36,722 nt of DNA from Crocinitomicaceae bacterium (GCA_021740085.1 JAIPAL010000020.1:1-36722), one strand, 5' to 3'; positions 24,661-33,689 are shown, counted from the first letter of the stretch. The notes: a model not told the origin generated them from the letters alone. Program-made: numbers and translations.

Positions 24661-26553
24661 ATGAAAACAGGACAAATTAACGTACAAACGGAAAATATTT
24701 TTCCAATTATTAAGAAGTTTTTATATTCCGACCATGAGATTTTCCTTAGGGAATTAGTCTCCAATGCAGTAGATGCCTCTCAAAAAATGAAAGTGCTTTC
24801 CGCCAATGGCGAGTTTAAAGGCACTTTAGGTGACTTAAGAGTAGATGTCATTTTGGATGTAGCTGAAAAAACCTTAACGATTAGAGATAATGGGATCGGT
24901 ATGACTTCCGATGAAATCGATAAATACATTAACCAAATTGCCTTCTCAGGGGCAGAAGAATTCGTTCAAAAATACAGCGGAAAAGAAGGCGCTGAGCAGA
25001 TAATTGGTCATTTCGGATTAGGATTTTATTCCGCGTTTATGGTGGCCGAAAAAGTTCAAATCCGAACCCTTTCGCGCACAGAAGGATCACAAGCAGTTCA
25101 ATGGGAAAGTAATGGTTCAACTGAATACACCATAAGTGACATTGAAAAAGAAAGTAGAGGCACCGATATTATACTCTACATTAATGAGGAATCAATCGAA
25201 TTTATTGAAAAAGCTCGAATTGAAGGTGTCCTAAATAAGTATTGTAAATTTTTACCGATTCCCGTCTTTTTTGGAATGAAAACCGAGTACATCGATTCAC
25301 CAGAAGGAGAAAAAGATGATAAAGGGGCGATTAAACGTGTAGCCATTGAGGTACCCAATCAACTCAATAATACGCAGCCCGCTTGGACGAAGGCACCTGT
25401 TGATTTAACAGAAGAAGATTACGATTCTTTTTACCGAGAATTATACCCAATGACCTTTGAAAAGCCCTTGTTCAACATTCACTTAAATGTCGATTACCCA
25501 TTTAATTTAACAGGAATCTTATATTTTCCGAAAATAAAAGAAAATGTAGAAGTACAACGAAACAAAATTAACCTTTACAGCAATCAAGTATTTATCACCG
25601 ATAGCGTAGCAGAAATTGTTCCTGAATTTTTGACATTATTACATGGTGTTATTGATTCGCCAGATATTCCATTAAACGTTTCAAGATCATATTTACAAAG
25701 TGATAGTAATGTAAAAAAGATCTCCTCTCACATTACTAAAAAAGTGGCCGATAAATTAGCAGAAATGTTTAAAAAAGACCGGAAAGATTTTGAGCAAAAA
25801 TGGGATGATTTACAAGTTTTTGTTCAATATGGCATGTTGTCTGAAGATAAATTTGCGGAAAAAGCGAACGGATTTACCTTACTTAAAAATACCGACGGCG
25901 CCTACTTTACCATTGAAGAATACAAAGAGAAAATTAAAGCCTTACAAACAGACAAAGACGGCAAAACAATCGTTTTATACACTAATAATCCCGAGGAACA
26001 ATATAGCTATGTAAAAAATGCAAAAGAGCGCGGATATGATATATTAAACTTAGATGGCCCTTTGATTTCTCACTGGTTACCCAAGTTAGAGCAAAGCAAT
26101 GAAAACCTTAGTTTTGTGAGAGTGGATGCCGACACGTTGGATAAAATTATCCGTAAAACAGACGAAATTCCTTCTAAATTATCGAAAGAAGAAGAAGAAA
26201 AATTGAAAGTCTTATTTGAAAATTCGATCAACAAGGAAAAATATAATATCCAATTTGAGAGCATGAGTGAAGAAAATGCGCCAATTGTTATTACGCAGCC
26301 AGAATTTATTCGAAGAATGATGGAACAACAGAAGCTTGGTGGAGGCGGTGGTTTTTATGGCGCATTTCCAGAAATGTTCACCATGACCATTAATTCAAAT
26401 CACCCTGCGGTTTCAGGATTAACAGCTAAACCTGAGAAAAAGCAACAAGCTATCATTAAGCAATTAACCGATTTAGCCTTATTATCGCAAGGATTATTAA
26501 AAGGAGAAGCATTGAGTAGTTTTATTGAACGAAACTTAAAAGGAATCGCTTAA
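24661..26553 (+). CDS. htpG: Molecular chaperone HtpG (bacterial Hsp90)
   Basis: A 630-aa cytosolic ATP-dependent chaperone. ATG 24661 gives MKTGQINVQTENIFPI, the usual HtpG start; an upstream TTG in frame lies on the promoter box. The ATPase is complete: RELVSNAVDASQK with the Mg-binding Asn, IRDNGIGMT, and GHFGLGFYSAFMV. The middle domain has NIHLNVDYPFNLTGILYFPK and LNVSRSYLQSD. The C-terminal dimerisation part ends with NRNLKGI-like SSFIERNLKGIA. It carries the usual Bacteroidota length. A hairpin terminator follows the stop, and an unusual sigma-54-like promoter precedes the gene. Confidence 0.97.
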   Translation: MKTGQINVQTENIFPIIKKFLYSDHEIFLRELVSNAVDASQKMKVLSANGEFKGTLGDLRVDVILDVAEKTLTIRDNGIGMTSDEIDKYINQIAFSGAEEFVQKYSGKEGAEQIIGHFGLGFYSAFMVAEKVQIRTLSRTEGSQAVQWESNGSTEYTISDIEKESRGTDIILYINEESIEFIEKARIEGVLNKYCKFLPIPVFFGMKTEYIDSPEGEKDDKGAIKRVAIEVPNQLNNTQPAWTKAPVDLTEEDYDSFYRELYPMTFEKPLFNIHLNVDYPFNLTGILYFPKIKENVEVQRNKINLYSNQVFITDSVAEIVPEFLTLLHGVIDSPDIPLNVSRSYLQSDSNVKKISSHITKKVADKLAEMFKKDRKDFEQKWDDLQVFVQYGMLSEDKFAEKANGFTLLKNTDGAYFTIEEYKEKIKALQTDKDGKTIVLYTNNPEEQYSYVKNAKERGYDILNLDGPLISHWLPKLEQSNENLSFVRVDADTLDKIIRKTDEIPSKLSKEEEEKLKVLFENSINKEKYNIQFESMSEENAPIVITQPEFIRRMMEQQKLGGGGGFYGAFPEMFTMTINSNHPAVSGLTAKPEKKQQAIIKQLTDLALLSQGLLKGEALSSFIERNLKGIA

Positions 26554-26569
26554 ACTTATTACTTTTGTC

Positions 26570-26591
26570 AAGGGAGCTTGCTCCCTTTTTT
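26570..26591 (+). terminator. Intrinsic terminator after htpG
   Basis: AAGGGAG and CTCCCTT form a 7-bp stem with loop CTTG, then a T-run. It ends just 2 nt before the -7 box of the next gene. Confidence 0.85.
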
Positions 26592-26592
26592 C

Positions 26593-26600
26593 AATCTTTG
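26593..26600 (+). promoter_or_regulatory. Candidate -7 box of the DjlA-like gene
   Basis: AATCTTTG matches TAnnTTTG at 7 of 8 and ends 4 nt before TTG 26605, the same distance seen at two other genes with ATG. It supports TTG as a leaderless start. Confidence 0.4.
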
Positions 26601-26604
26601 AGTT

Positions 26605-27354
26605 TTGTATAAATTTATTTTTGGTATTGGTGCATTTTATTTAACTAAGAAAATCAGTTTCGGTATTCTTGGTTTTATTATTGGTGGTTTTATTGATCAG
26701 TTACAAAACAACAAAGGGAAATCTGATAATAGTCAATCGGACCCATTCCAACAATTTCGTGGACAATCTTCACGTTTCGATTTTCAAACGATGCTTATGG
26801 CGCTTTCGGCAGCTGTAATGAAAGCAGATGGAAAAGTGCTGAAAGCAGAACTAGACTATGTAAAAATATTTTTCACGAATCAATTTGGAAATAAATTTAC
26901 ACCACAACACCTTTCATCATTAAAGAACTACATTGACTCTGGACAAATTCCTCTTCAGGAAATTTGCACTCAAATTAGACAGGCAATGCCCATGGAAATG
27001 CGCGTTCAACTTTTACATTATTTGTTTGGTATTGCCAAATCAGATGGCAATGTTTCGCAAAGTGAAATGAGCGTCATAGAACGTATTGCTAGTCAATTAG
27101 GCGTCTCTGCGATTGAATTTGACAGCGTAAAGAACATGTTTTACCGAAACGTTGATTCCGATTATAAGATTTTAGGATTGGATGCTAATGCTACTGATGA
27201 AGAAGTAAAAAAAGCCTATAGAAAGATGGCTATAACTTATCACCCTGATAAAGTAGCGCAAATGGGAGAAGAATATCAGAAAGGAGCCAAGGAAAAATTC
27301 CAAACAATTCAAGATGCTTACGAAGCACTGAAAAAAAGACGAGGCTTTAAATAA
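26605..27354 (+). CDS. DjlA-like co-chaperone: membrane hairpin, TerB and J domain
   Basis: A 249-aa membrane-linked DnaJ-family protein. Residues 1-32 form a glycine-rich hydrophobic hairpin. A TerB-like helical domain spans about 61-165, with [20 protein letters not shown] and [17 protein letters not shown] repeating the acidic TerB pattern. The J domain occupies about 186-249 with H213-P214-D215 in TYHPDK, so it can stimulate DnaK. The order matches E. coli DjlA. No ATG occurs before the domain; TTG 26605 follows an in-frame TGA and gives the natural N-terminus. It is downstream of htpG but separated by a terminator. Its 3' end is 1 nt from the convergent ChaN gene. Confidence 0.88.
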   Translation: MYKFIFGIGAFYLTKKISFGILGFIIGGFIDQLQNNKGKSDNSQSDPFQQFRGQSSRFDFQTMLMALSAAVMKADGKVLKAELDYVKIFFTNQFGNKFTPQHLSSLKNYIDSGQIPLQEICTQIRQAMPMEMRVQLLHYLFGIAKSDGNVSQSEMSVIERIASQLGVSAIEFDSVKNMFYRNVDSDYKILGLDANATDEEVKKAYRKMAITYHPDKVAQMGEEYQKGAKEKFQTIQDAYEALKKRRGFK

Positions 27355-27355
27355 A

Positions 27356-28225
27356 TTAGTGGGTACTTGTCATTGATTCCGTAACACAAATAATAAAATC
27401 TGCTTTCCCAAGGTGTTCTTTTTCCAATTTATTAACCTTTAATTGGCTAACAGTTGAAATGGTTGTCACCTTAATCAATGGCTTACTTTGCTGTACATAC
27501 CACAAAATCCCTTGATAATAATCGCTGTGATAAGCACCATTATAGTGGATAAGTTGATTATCGTCTTTTAAAGCTTGTAAAATATATTTTGCCATCGTGG
27601 CATCCTTGAGGGCTTGCGCCTCTAGCATATTCCCCCCACCCATATGCGCGGCCATTTCGTTTAGACTTGCATATTGACTTAGCGTGGTATCGATTGGAAA
27701 TTTCAAATCTGCCATTTGGCTCTTTTTTAAAGACGAAATAGTATCCAACGCAAGGCGCCCACTTTTAAACAGTAACGACGCATACCTACGCTCAACATTG
27801 GAAGCTATACATGCTAATTTGTGTTCTTTAGCAAACAATATAAGTGGTTTATAATCAGTAGAATAATTTGGCCATAGGCGCAGTGAATCTTTTAACTGTT
27901 TATCAGTGATGCCACCATGAAGGTACCTATCTAATGCGGCTTGTTGATCCTGCTCAAACATTTCGAATCCTAGGCTTAGCTTATTGCCCTTTTGAATAAA
28001 TAACTCCTTAAGTAATTCGAGTTCCAACCAATGAGAAATAGGATTGTCATGAAACTCCCCGAACAAAATTAATTGAGATTCAATTGATTCTTTGGTCATT
28101 TTAGCTATACTTACTTTCTTCCCTTTGGCATTATAGATAACAAAAGCTTGTTCGGTTTGGGAAATAGCAAAAAACGGTAATAGCAATACCAGCAATAGAA
28201 TTTTCATTGTTGAATTTTTTATCAT
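27356..28225 (-). CDS. ChaN-family (haem/iron-linked) secreted protein
   Basis: A 289-aa exported protein; a second ATG at 28207 (MKILLLVLLLPFFAISQ) makes an equally good signal peptide. It has the ChaN family marks LILFGEFHDNPISHWLE (about 50-66) and LGFEMFEQDQQAALDRYL (about 84-101), and a later NMLEAQALKDATMA segment. ChaN of Campylobacter binds paired haems and is iron-regulated. Here the signal ends in AISQ rather than a lipobox, so the protein is likely soluble in the periplasm. It follows sufD by 16 nt, placing it at the end of the Suf transcript where sufS or sufE might be expected. Confidence 0.88.
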   Translation of the reverse strand: MIKNSTMKILLLVLLLPFFAISQTEQAFVIYNAKGKKVSIAKMTKESIESQLILFGEFHDNPISHWLELELLKELFIQKGNKLSLGFEMFEQDQQAALDRYLHGGITDKQLKDSLRLWPNYSTDYKPLILFAKEHKLACIASNVERRYASLLFKSGRLALDTISSLKKSQMADLKFPIDTTLSQYASLNEMAAHMGGGNMLEAQALKDATMAKYILQALKDDNQLIHYNGAYHSDYYQGILWYVQQSKPLIKVTTISTVSQLKVNKLEKEHLGKADFIICVTESMTSTH

Positions 28226-28241
28226 GAAATTAATCGCGCCT

Positions 28242-29501
28242 TTAGTCCTCTCCTTGCAAATGCAAATTGAAGCGAGCTGCTAATTGCTGATAAATATAAC
28301 TTTTTAAATCATTGGATGCTACTTTTGAAAGCACATCAGTCATAAAAGCGGCAACCACCATACTGCGTGCTTCTGTCTCTGAAATCCCGCGGCTACGTAA
28401 ATAAAAAACAGCTTCCAAATCCAATTGCCCGGTAGTAGAGCCATGAGAACATTTCACATCGTCAGCGTAAATTTCCAACTCTGGTTTAGAATTAATCGTG
28501 GCATCATCACTCAACAATACATTCGCATTAGATTGAAAGGCATTAATTTTTTGTGCATTAGGTCGTACGAATACCTTACCATTAAATACCGCCGTCGATT
28601 TATCATCCATTACGCCTTTATACAATTCATACGAATTACAATTCGGAAAAATATGATCTACCGTAGTATGGTTATCCACGTGTTGATTTTCCTTCATAAT
28701 GTATGCACCGTTAAGATGGGTTTCACAATTCTCACCTTCCACATGCACCAATACGTCATTTCGAACAAATGCACCATTTAGCGTAACGGTATTTAAGGTA
28801 AAATTAGAGTCCTTTAATTGACTAATATTTTCTGTTGAGAAATGAAAATTTGCCTCTCCATCATTTTGTATTTTTGTCATTATCAGGTGACTATTTTCTT
28901 TTAAAAAGACACTCCAATGCACATTTGAATAGGAATCAATCGCATCTTTTGAAAAATAACCAATGTGAATATTAGCCTTTGCCCCTACCTCTATATTCAA
29001 TTGATTTCTCCAGAAATTTGGCTGTTTGGGGCCATCAGTAATATAAATAATTTGAATGGGTTTATCGACTTGAATTCCCTTCGCAATGTTGATTAAACAG
29101 CCATTTTGCGCATGAGCCACATTTAATTTAGCAACATGACTTTCATTGATTGAAGACAGCCAATCTGTAGTTGCAATTTCATCTCCAATTTTGATGCTTA
29201 AACCATCAGGTAGATCATTAGAAATATAGATACAAGTTGTGTTTTGAAAGACAAAAGTATACGCATCTTTGACCATATTGAAATCTTCCCAATCAATTGG
29301 TGCAGCGATAGTGCTTTCTAATTGAATTTTCGCCAAACGACTTAGACGGGTATATTTCCAAGCTTCATGTCGTGAAGTCGGAAAGTCCATTAGCGAAAGG
29401 TCGCCTTCATTATTCGCTATTAAAACGGAAGGCAAGGCTAACTTAGCAGCGCTAAGATTGCTTCTAAACGATTGAAGTGATGCTTTTGTGGATTGCTCCA
29501 T
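28242..29501 (-). CDS. sufD: Fe-S cluster assembly protein SufD
   Basis: A 419-aa scaffold subunit of the SufBCD complex. ATG 29501 (MEQSTKASLQSF) is preferred to the in-frame TTG at 29516, which lies inside the sufC stop region; the gap from the sufC TGA is 11 nt. The C-terminal beta-helix and helix show the family signature ELEIYADDVKCSHGSTTGQL, then YLRSRGISETEARSMVVAAF. W50-K-Y-type TSRHEAWKYTRLSRL is near the N-terminus. It pairs with SufB and SufC to build clusters for transfer by SufA. Confidence 0.95.
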   Translation of the reverse strand: MEQSTKASLQSFRSNLSAAKLALPSVLIANNEGDLSLMDFPTSRHEAWKYTRLSRLAKIQLESTIAAPIDWEDFNMVKDAYTFVFQNTTCIYISNDLPDGLSIKIGDEIATTDWLSSINESHVAKLNVAHAQNGCLINIAKGIQVDKPIQIIYITDGPKQPNFWRNQLNIEVGAKANIHIGYFSKDAIDSYSNVHWSVFLKENSHLIMTKIQNDGEANFHFSTENISQLKDSNFTLNTVTLNGAFVRNDVLVHVEGENCETHLNGAYIMKENQHVDNHTTVDHIFPNCNSYELYKGVMDDKSTAVFNGKVFVRPNAQKINAFQSNANVLLSDDATINSKPELEIYADDVKCSHGSTTGQLDLEAVFYLRSRGISETEARSMVVAAFMTDVLSKVASNDLKSYIYQQLAARFNLHLQGED

Positions 29502-29512
29502 TGTGTTAGTTT

Positions 29513-30265
29513 TCAATTGACTTTATTTTCTTTTATCCAGTCATATCCTTTTTCTTCCAATTCAAGCGCAAGCTCTTTTCCAGCCGTTTTTACAATTCGA
29601 CCGTCATATAAAACATGCACAAAATCAGGAATAATATAATCTAATAATCGTTGATAATGGGTAATAATAATGGTCGCATTCTGATCGGTTTTTAATTGAT
29701 TGACCCCGTTGGCAACAATTCGTAAGGCATCGATATCTAGGCCAGAATCCGTTTCATCCAAAATGGCTAATTTGGGATTCAGCATGGCCATTTGAAAAAT
29801 TTCGTTTCGTTTTTTTTCACCACCAGAGAAACCTTCATTCACAGAGCGAGAGGCCAATTTACTATCCAATTCAACGAGTGCAGATTTATCTCTAACTAAT
29901 GCCATAAATTCCTTTGCTGACATGGCTTTCTCGCCCTTGTGTTCTCTTATTTCATTGATAGCGGTTCGAAGGAAATTAACATTGGAAACACCCGGGATTT
30001 CTACCGGATATTGAAAAGCAAGAAACAAGCCTTCGCGTGCTCTTTCCTCAACAGATAAATCCAATAGATCTTCTCCATCAAAGTCAATTTCACCAGCTGT
30101 AATTTCATATTCTTCCCTCCCTGCTAATATAGATGCAAGCGTACTCTTTCCTGCTCCATTTGGCCCCATAATCGCATGTACCTCACCCGCATTAACGGTC
30201 AAGTTAAGTCCTTTTAATATTGGCTTTCCTTCTATGCTTGCATGTAAATTTTTAATCGTAATCAT
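29513..30265 (-). CDS. sufC: Fe-S cluster assembly ATPase SufC
   Basis: A 250-aa soluble ABC-type ATPase. Walker A is GPNGAGKST (34-42), the signature is FSGGEKKR, and Walker B is LAILDETDSGLD with the DSGLD typical of SufC. Q-loop LAFQYPVEIPGV matches the family. ATP binding drives rearrangement of the SufB-SufD core. It lies 26 nt after sufB; sufD starts 11 nt after its stop. Confidence 0.97.
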   Translation of the reverse strand: MITIKNLHASIEGKPILKGLNLTVNAGEVHAIMGPNGAGKSTLASILAGREEYEITAGEIDFDGEDLLDLSVEERAREGLFLAFQYPVEIPGVSNVNFLRTAINEIREHKGEKAMSAKEFMALVRDKSALVELDSKLASRSVNEGFSGGEKKRNEIFQMAMLNPKLAILDETDSGLDIDALRIVANGVNQLKTDQNATIIITHYQRLLDYIIPDFVHVLYDGRIVKTAGKELALELEEKGYDWIKENKVN

Positions 30266-30291
30266 ACGTATATTATTTTTTTATCATTGTG

Positions 30292-31740
30292 TTATCCAAC
30301 ACTTCCTTCTAAGCTAATCGTTAATAATTTTTGAGCTTCAACAGCAAATTCCATCGGTAATTGATTCAACACTTCTTTACAATACCCATTAACGATTAAA
30401 CCAATTGCTTTCTCTTCACTGATACCGCGTTGTTTGCAATAAAATAGTTGATCCTCCCCAATTTTCGAAGTAGTTGCCTCGTGCTCAATTTTTGCGCTGC
30501 TATTTTTACACTCAATGTAAGGAAAGGTGTGAGCACCGCATTCACTCGACATTAATAGAGAATCACATTGCGAAAAATTACGCGCATTGTGTGCGTTTTT
30601 GTGAATTTGAACCAATCCACGATACGAGTTTTGAGATTTTCCTGCGGAAATACCTTTCGAAATAATGGTCGAGGTTGTGTTTTTGCCTAAATGAATCATT
30701 TTTGTTCCTGTGTCAGCTTGCTGATAGTTATTAGTAACCGCCACGGAATAAAATTCACCTACCGAATTATCCCCTTTCAAAATACAAGAAGGATATTTCC
30801 AGGTTACTGCTGACCCAGTTTCCACTTGTGTCCATGAAATTTTTGCGTTTTTTTCGCAGATCCCTCTTTTCGTAACGAAATTAAAAATCCCCCCGAGTCC
30901 ATTCTTGTCACCTGGATACCAATTTTGAACGGTTGAATATTTTATTTCGGCATTTTCCAATGCTATTAATTCTACCACGGCAGCATGCAATTGATTTTCG
31001 TCACGTTGTGGAGCTGTACATCCCTCTAAATAAGAAACGTAAGAGCCTTCGTCAGCGATGACTAGTGTTCGTTCAAATTGTCCTGTTCCCCCAGCATTTA
31101 TTCTAAAATAAGTGGAAAGCTCCATTGGGCAACGAACGCCTTTCGGAATGTAGCAAAATGAACCATCGGTAAAGACCGCAGCATTTAGCGCTGCATAATA
31201 ATTATCTTGAGTTGGAATTACCGTTCCCATGTATTTCTTTACCAATTCAGGATGGTTTTGAACTGCCTCCGAAAAGGAGCAAAAAATAATACCTAATTCA
31301 CCTAGCTTTTCTTTAAATGAGGTTGCTACGGAAACAGAATCCATCACAAAATCAACAGCTACGCCGGTTAATCGCTGCTGCTCCTCCATTGAGATGCCTA
31401 ATTTAGTCATCGTTGCTTTCATCTCAGGATCTACATCATCCCAAGACTCATATTTTTTTGTTTGTTTTGGTGCCGAATAATAAGCAATGGCCTGAAAATC
31501 GGGCTTTTTATACTTCACATGTGCCCATGATGGTTCATTCATCGTGGACCAAAGTTCTAAGGCGTTAAGTCGGTAGTCAAGCAACCATTCCGGCTCCTCT
31601 TTTTTAGATGAAATTAATCGGACAATATCTTCATTAAGTCCAATAGGAATAGTGTCTGTATCTATATCACTTACAAAACCAAATTTATATTCTTGGTTTT
31701 TAAGTTCTTCAGCTAATTCGTCCTCGGTATAGTTTGCCAT
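30292..31740 (-). CDS. sufB: Fe-S cluster assembly scaffold SufB
   Basis: A 482-aa scaffold on which clusters are assembled from sulfide and iron. The family regions are clear: [55 protein letters not shown], and near the C-terminus [20 protein letters not shown] with the conserved Cys, then [20 protein letters not shown]. The length is usual. It lies 19 nt after sufA and 26 nt before sufC. Confidence 0.97.
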   Translation of the reverse strand: MANYTEDELAEELKNQEYKFGFVSDIDTDTIPIGLNEDIVRLISSKKEEPEWLLDYRLNALELWSTMNEPSWAHVKYKKPDFQAIAYYSAPKQTKKYESWDDVDPEMKATMTKLGISMEEQQRLTGVAVDFVMDSVSVATSFKEKLGELGIIFCSFSEAVQNHPELVKKYMGTVIPTQDNYYAALNAAVFTDGSFCYIPKGVRCPMELSTYFRINAGGTGQFERTLVIADEGSYVSYLEGCTAPQRDENQLHAAVVELIALENAEIKYSTVQNWYPGDKNGLGGIFNFVTKRGICEKNAKISWTQVETGSAVTWKYPSCILKGDNSVGEFYSVAVTNNYQQADTGTKMIHLGKNTTSTIISKGISAGKSQNSYRGLVQIHKNAHNARNFSQCDSLLMSSECGAHTFPYIECKNSSAKIEHEATTSKIGEDQLFYCKQRGISEEKAIGLIVNGYCKEVLNQLPMEFAVEAQKLLTISLEGSVG

Positions 31741-31759
31741 TTGTTTAGTTCAATTGTAT

Positions 31760-32083
31760 TTATACAGAGAATGATTCTCCACAACCACAAGTACGATCAG
31801 CATTTGGATTTTTAAAAACAAAACCCTTGCCGTTTAATCCTCCTGAGAAGTCTAAAACGGTGCCTATTAAGTATAAATAACTTTTCTTGTCTACGACAAC
31901 CGTAACTCCATTATCTTCAATATTGGTGTCCCCTTCAAGATGTTGATTGTCAAAAGTAAGCTGGTACATAAGTCCCGAACACCCACCTCCTTGAACGCCT
32001 ACACGAATAAAATAACCAGACTTACCATCTTCTTCCATTAAACGAATAGCTTGGTTTTTCGCTTGATCTGTAACTGTTATCAT
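31760..32083 (-). CDS. sufA: SufA/IscA-family A-type Fe-S carrier
   Basis: A 107-aa A-type carrier that moves clusters from the SufBCD scaffold to target enzymes. The three cluster ligands are present: C35 in GGGCSGLMYQL and C99/C101 in the C-terminal TCGCGESF. It could equally be called IscA or ErpA by sequence, but its place as first gene before sufB favours SufA. It is driven by a well-formed promoter at 32128-32158 with a leader of about 38 nt. Confidence 0.94.
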   Translation of the reverse strand: MITVTDQAKNQAIRLMEEDGKSGYFIRVGVQGGGCSGLMYQLTFDNQHLEGDTNIEDNGVTVVVDKKSYLYLIGTVLDFSGGLNGKGFVFKNPNADRTCGCGESFSV

Positions 32084-32127
32084 TTCATTTTATTTAGATT
32101 AATTATAAATAACAACTAATTAAAGTA

Positions 32128-32158
32128 CAAAAATACCTTATTTAAAGGATTGCCACAA
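32128..32158 (-). promoter_or_regulatory. Promoter of the suf operon
   Basis: On the minus strand a TTG (-33) at 32158-32156 is followed after 20 nt by TATTTTTG (-7) at 32135-32128. Both the sequence and the spacing fit the Bacteroidota sigma-ABfr consensus. This is the cleanest promoter in the window. No operator for an iron regulator was identified. Confidence 0.7.
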
Positions 32159-32217
32159 CTATTTTATAAACAAGTTAAGTAAATAGTTGTTTAAATCTAG
32201 AACTTAAAAAAAACGAC

Positions 32218-32880
32218 ATGAATCATTTAATAATTGGGGGCAACAGCGGAATTGGAAATGCCGTTGTGGAAGCACTAGGCGAATCCAATTGCATTATATT
32301 TTCAAGAAGAGGCGATGAAAGCGCCTCTAATCATTATAAAATCAATGTTTTGACAGATGAATTTCCTGAGCTACCGACTTTAAAAAGTATAGTGTATTGC
32401 CCGGGCACCATACAATTAAAACCCTTTCATCGGTTGAGTGAAGAGGATTTTCTAAACGATTTGCAAACCAATGTAATTGGCGCCATAAAGGTCTTGCAGT
32501 TTTACCAAAAAACACTCAAATCAAATAACGGCAATGTTGTATTATTTAGCACAATTGCTATAAGTCAAGGGATGGGTTTCCACTCTTCCATTGCGGTTTC
32601 AAAAGGTGCGATAGAAGGGCTGATGAAAAGTCTTGCTGCTGAATGGGCGCCTTTTGTGAGAGTAAATTGTATTGCTCCATCATTAACAGATACCCCTTTA
32701 GCCCAAGATCTATTAAATACGGAACAAAAAAGGGAGGGGGCGAATAATCGTCACCCATTAAAACGAATCGGTACACCAGTTGATATTGCTCAAGGCGTAC
32801 AATTTTTAATCGAAAACAGCTGGGTAACTGGACAAATAATCCACATTGACGGAGGTCTTTCGTCGATAAAAATGTTGTAA
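32218..32880 (+). CDS. SDR-fold protein lacking the catalytic tyrosine
   Basis: A 220-aa protein with the short-chain dehydrogenase fold. The cofactor loop is IGGNSGIG (6-13), and S111 in LFSTIAIS stands at the catalytic Ser. The YxxxK motif reads I125-A-V-S-K129: lysine is kept but tyrosine is replaced by isoleucine. The NNAG motif is altered to YCPG (60-63). C-terminal regions (RVNCIAPSLTDTPLA, then VTGQIIHIDGG) are typical SDR. From memory a Bacteroidota subfamily with HASVAxAKGA at this point exists, so this is likely a subfamily trait, not a mutation. It may bind a nucleotide without classical redox chemistry. It is divergent from sufA and ends in a terminator. Confidence 0.88.
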   Translation: MNHLIIGGNSGIGNAVVEALGESNCIIFSRRGDESASNHYKINVLTDEFPELPTLKSIVYCPGTIQLKPFHRLSEEDFLNDLQTNVIGAIKVLQFYQKTLKSNNGNVVLFSTIAISQGMGFHSSIAVSKGAIEGLMKSLAAEWAPFVRVNCIAPSLTDTPLAQDLLNTEQKREGANNRHPLKRIGTPVDIAQGVQFLIENSWVTGQIIHIDGGLSSIKML

Positions 32881-32886
32881 AAAAAA

Positions 32887-32908
32887 AGAGGGCTTACACC
32901 CTCTCTTT
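32887..32908. terminator. Bidirectional terminator between convergent genes
   Basis: AGAGGG (32887-32892) and CCCTCT (32899-32904) form a stem with 6-nt loop CTTACA. An A-run precedes and a T-run follows, so it can end transcripts from both the SDR gene and the small secreted-protein gene. Confidence 0.8.
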
Positions 32909-32927
32909 TCATTCTTTTGCTTGGAGA

Positions 32928-33263
32928 TTATCTGTTTACTTCAATTGTCTTTGTGTATAAAATAGATTCATTCGATTTAAATACAATAGTGTAAGTTCCA
33001 TTGATTAAATCGTTCAAGTGTAATTCTGACGCACCCATAACAGGAATGGTTGGCATAAACTGACCATTTGAAGAAATTATCTCAATAGTTTCAATTCGAC
33101 TGTCCTTCCAATTTATTCGTGCATTTCCTGTAACTGAATTGGTAACAACCTCTATGACATCATCATTAAACGATTCCTTTTTACCATTAAAGGAAAAGAC
33201 ACTTGAAGCAAGTAACATAGAAAAAGCTAAAACCAGCGAGTTTAAATTTAAGATTGTTTTCAT
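32928..33263 (-). CDS. Small secreted protein resembling a stand-alone T9SS sorting domain
   Basis: A 111-aa exported protein with signal peptide 1-24 (ending SSVFS). The 87-residue mature part reads like a type A C-terminal sorting domain by itself: IETIEIISSNGQF, then NDLINGTYTIVFKSNESILYTKTIEV. No functional domain precedes it. It may be a free sorting-domain-like beta-sandwich with its own role, or a remnant. No TTTG-type promoter box is visible upstream; a CAAA repeat lies in the 5' leader instead. Confidence 0.75.
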   Translation of the reverse strand: MKTILNLNSLVLAFSMLLASSVFSFNGKKESFNDDVIEVVTNSVTGNARINWKDSRIETIEIISSNGQFMPTIPVMGASELHLNDLINGTYTIVFKSNESILYTKTIEVNR

Positions 33264-33689
33264 GGCGTTTGTTTTTGTTTGTTTGTTTGTAATTAGTTGT
33301 TTTGTTTGTCAAAATTGAAATAAATAACATTATTTCACATCGTATTTAACTCAATACGTGATTAAAATACAATTAGTTACATAATAATTACTAGGTATAA
33401 ATACGTATAACGAAATGAGATAGCAATAAAATAATAATTATAAAACAATCAATATTCAACATTAGAAGACTTTCAAACATCTACGCATAGGATAACGAAC
33501 AATTTTCAATAGTTTTATTTCGAAATAATAAGGAAAGAAGGCAGGACGCTTATTATGTTGGAAATTGATTTCTGCTTGGAGAGGCAGTTTATTTTCATAA
33601 TTAAATAAATTAATTTTATCAAACAACGTAATAAGTACCTGTCCTTTTTATTAAAAAGAACCACTCAGACTTTAATCGGTCTACAATTG
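33264..33689. other. Gene-free A+T-rich spacer
   Basis: Besides the CAAA tract, it holds several short inverted repeats: GAAATAA/TTATTTC at 33317-33336 and CGTATT/AATACG at 33341-33358. The only plus-strand open frame I could trace is 17 codons. I see no convincing gene, tRNA or known RNA. Confidence 0.5.
33268..33290 (-). repeat. Simple CAAA tetranucleotide repeat in the leader of the small secreted-protein gene
   Basis: On the minus strand ACAAACAAACAAAC continues into AAAAACAAA, 5-27 nt before the ATG; a shorter CAAA run lies at about 33298-33310. Such tracts can slip in replication, or act as unstructured A-rich translation enhancers. Confidence 0.7.

Noticed and set aside
27340..27370. 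Possible terminator between the convergent DjlA-like and ChaN genes
   Set aside because: The stop codons are 1 nt apart and no stable hairpin with a T-run is visible.
33553..33606. 17-codon open frame in the 33264-33689 spacer
   Set aside because: Too short, no promoter box or start context, and no recognisable features.
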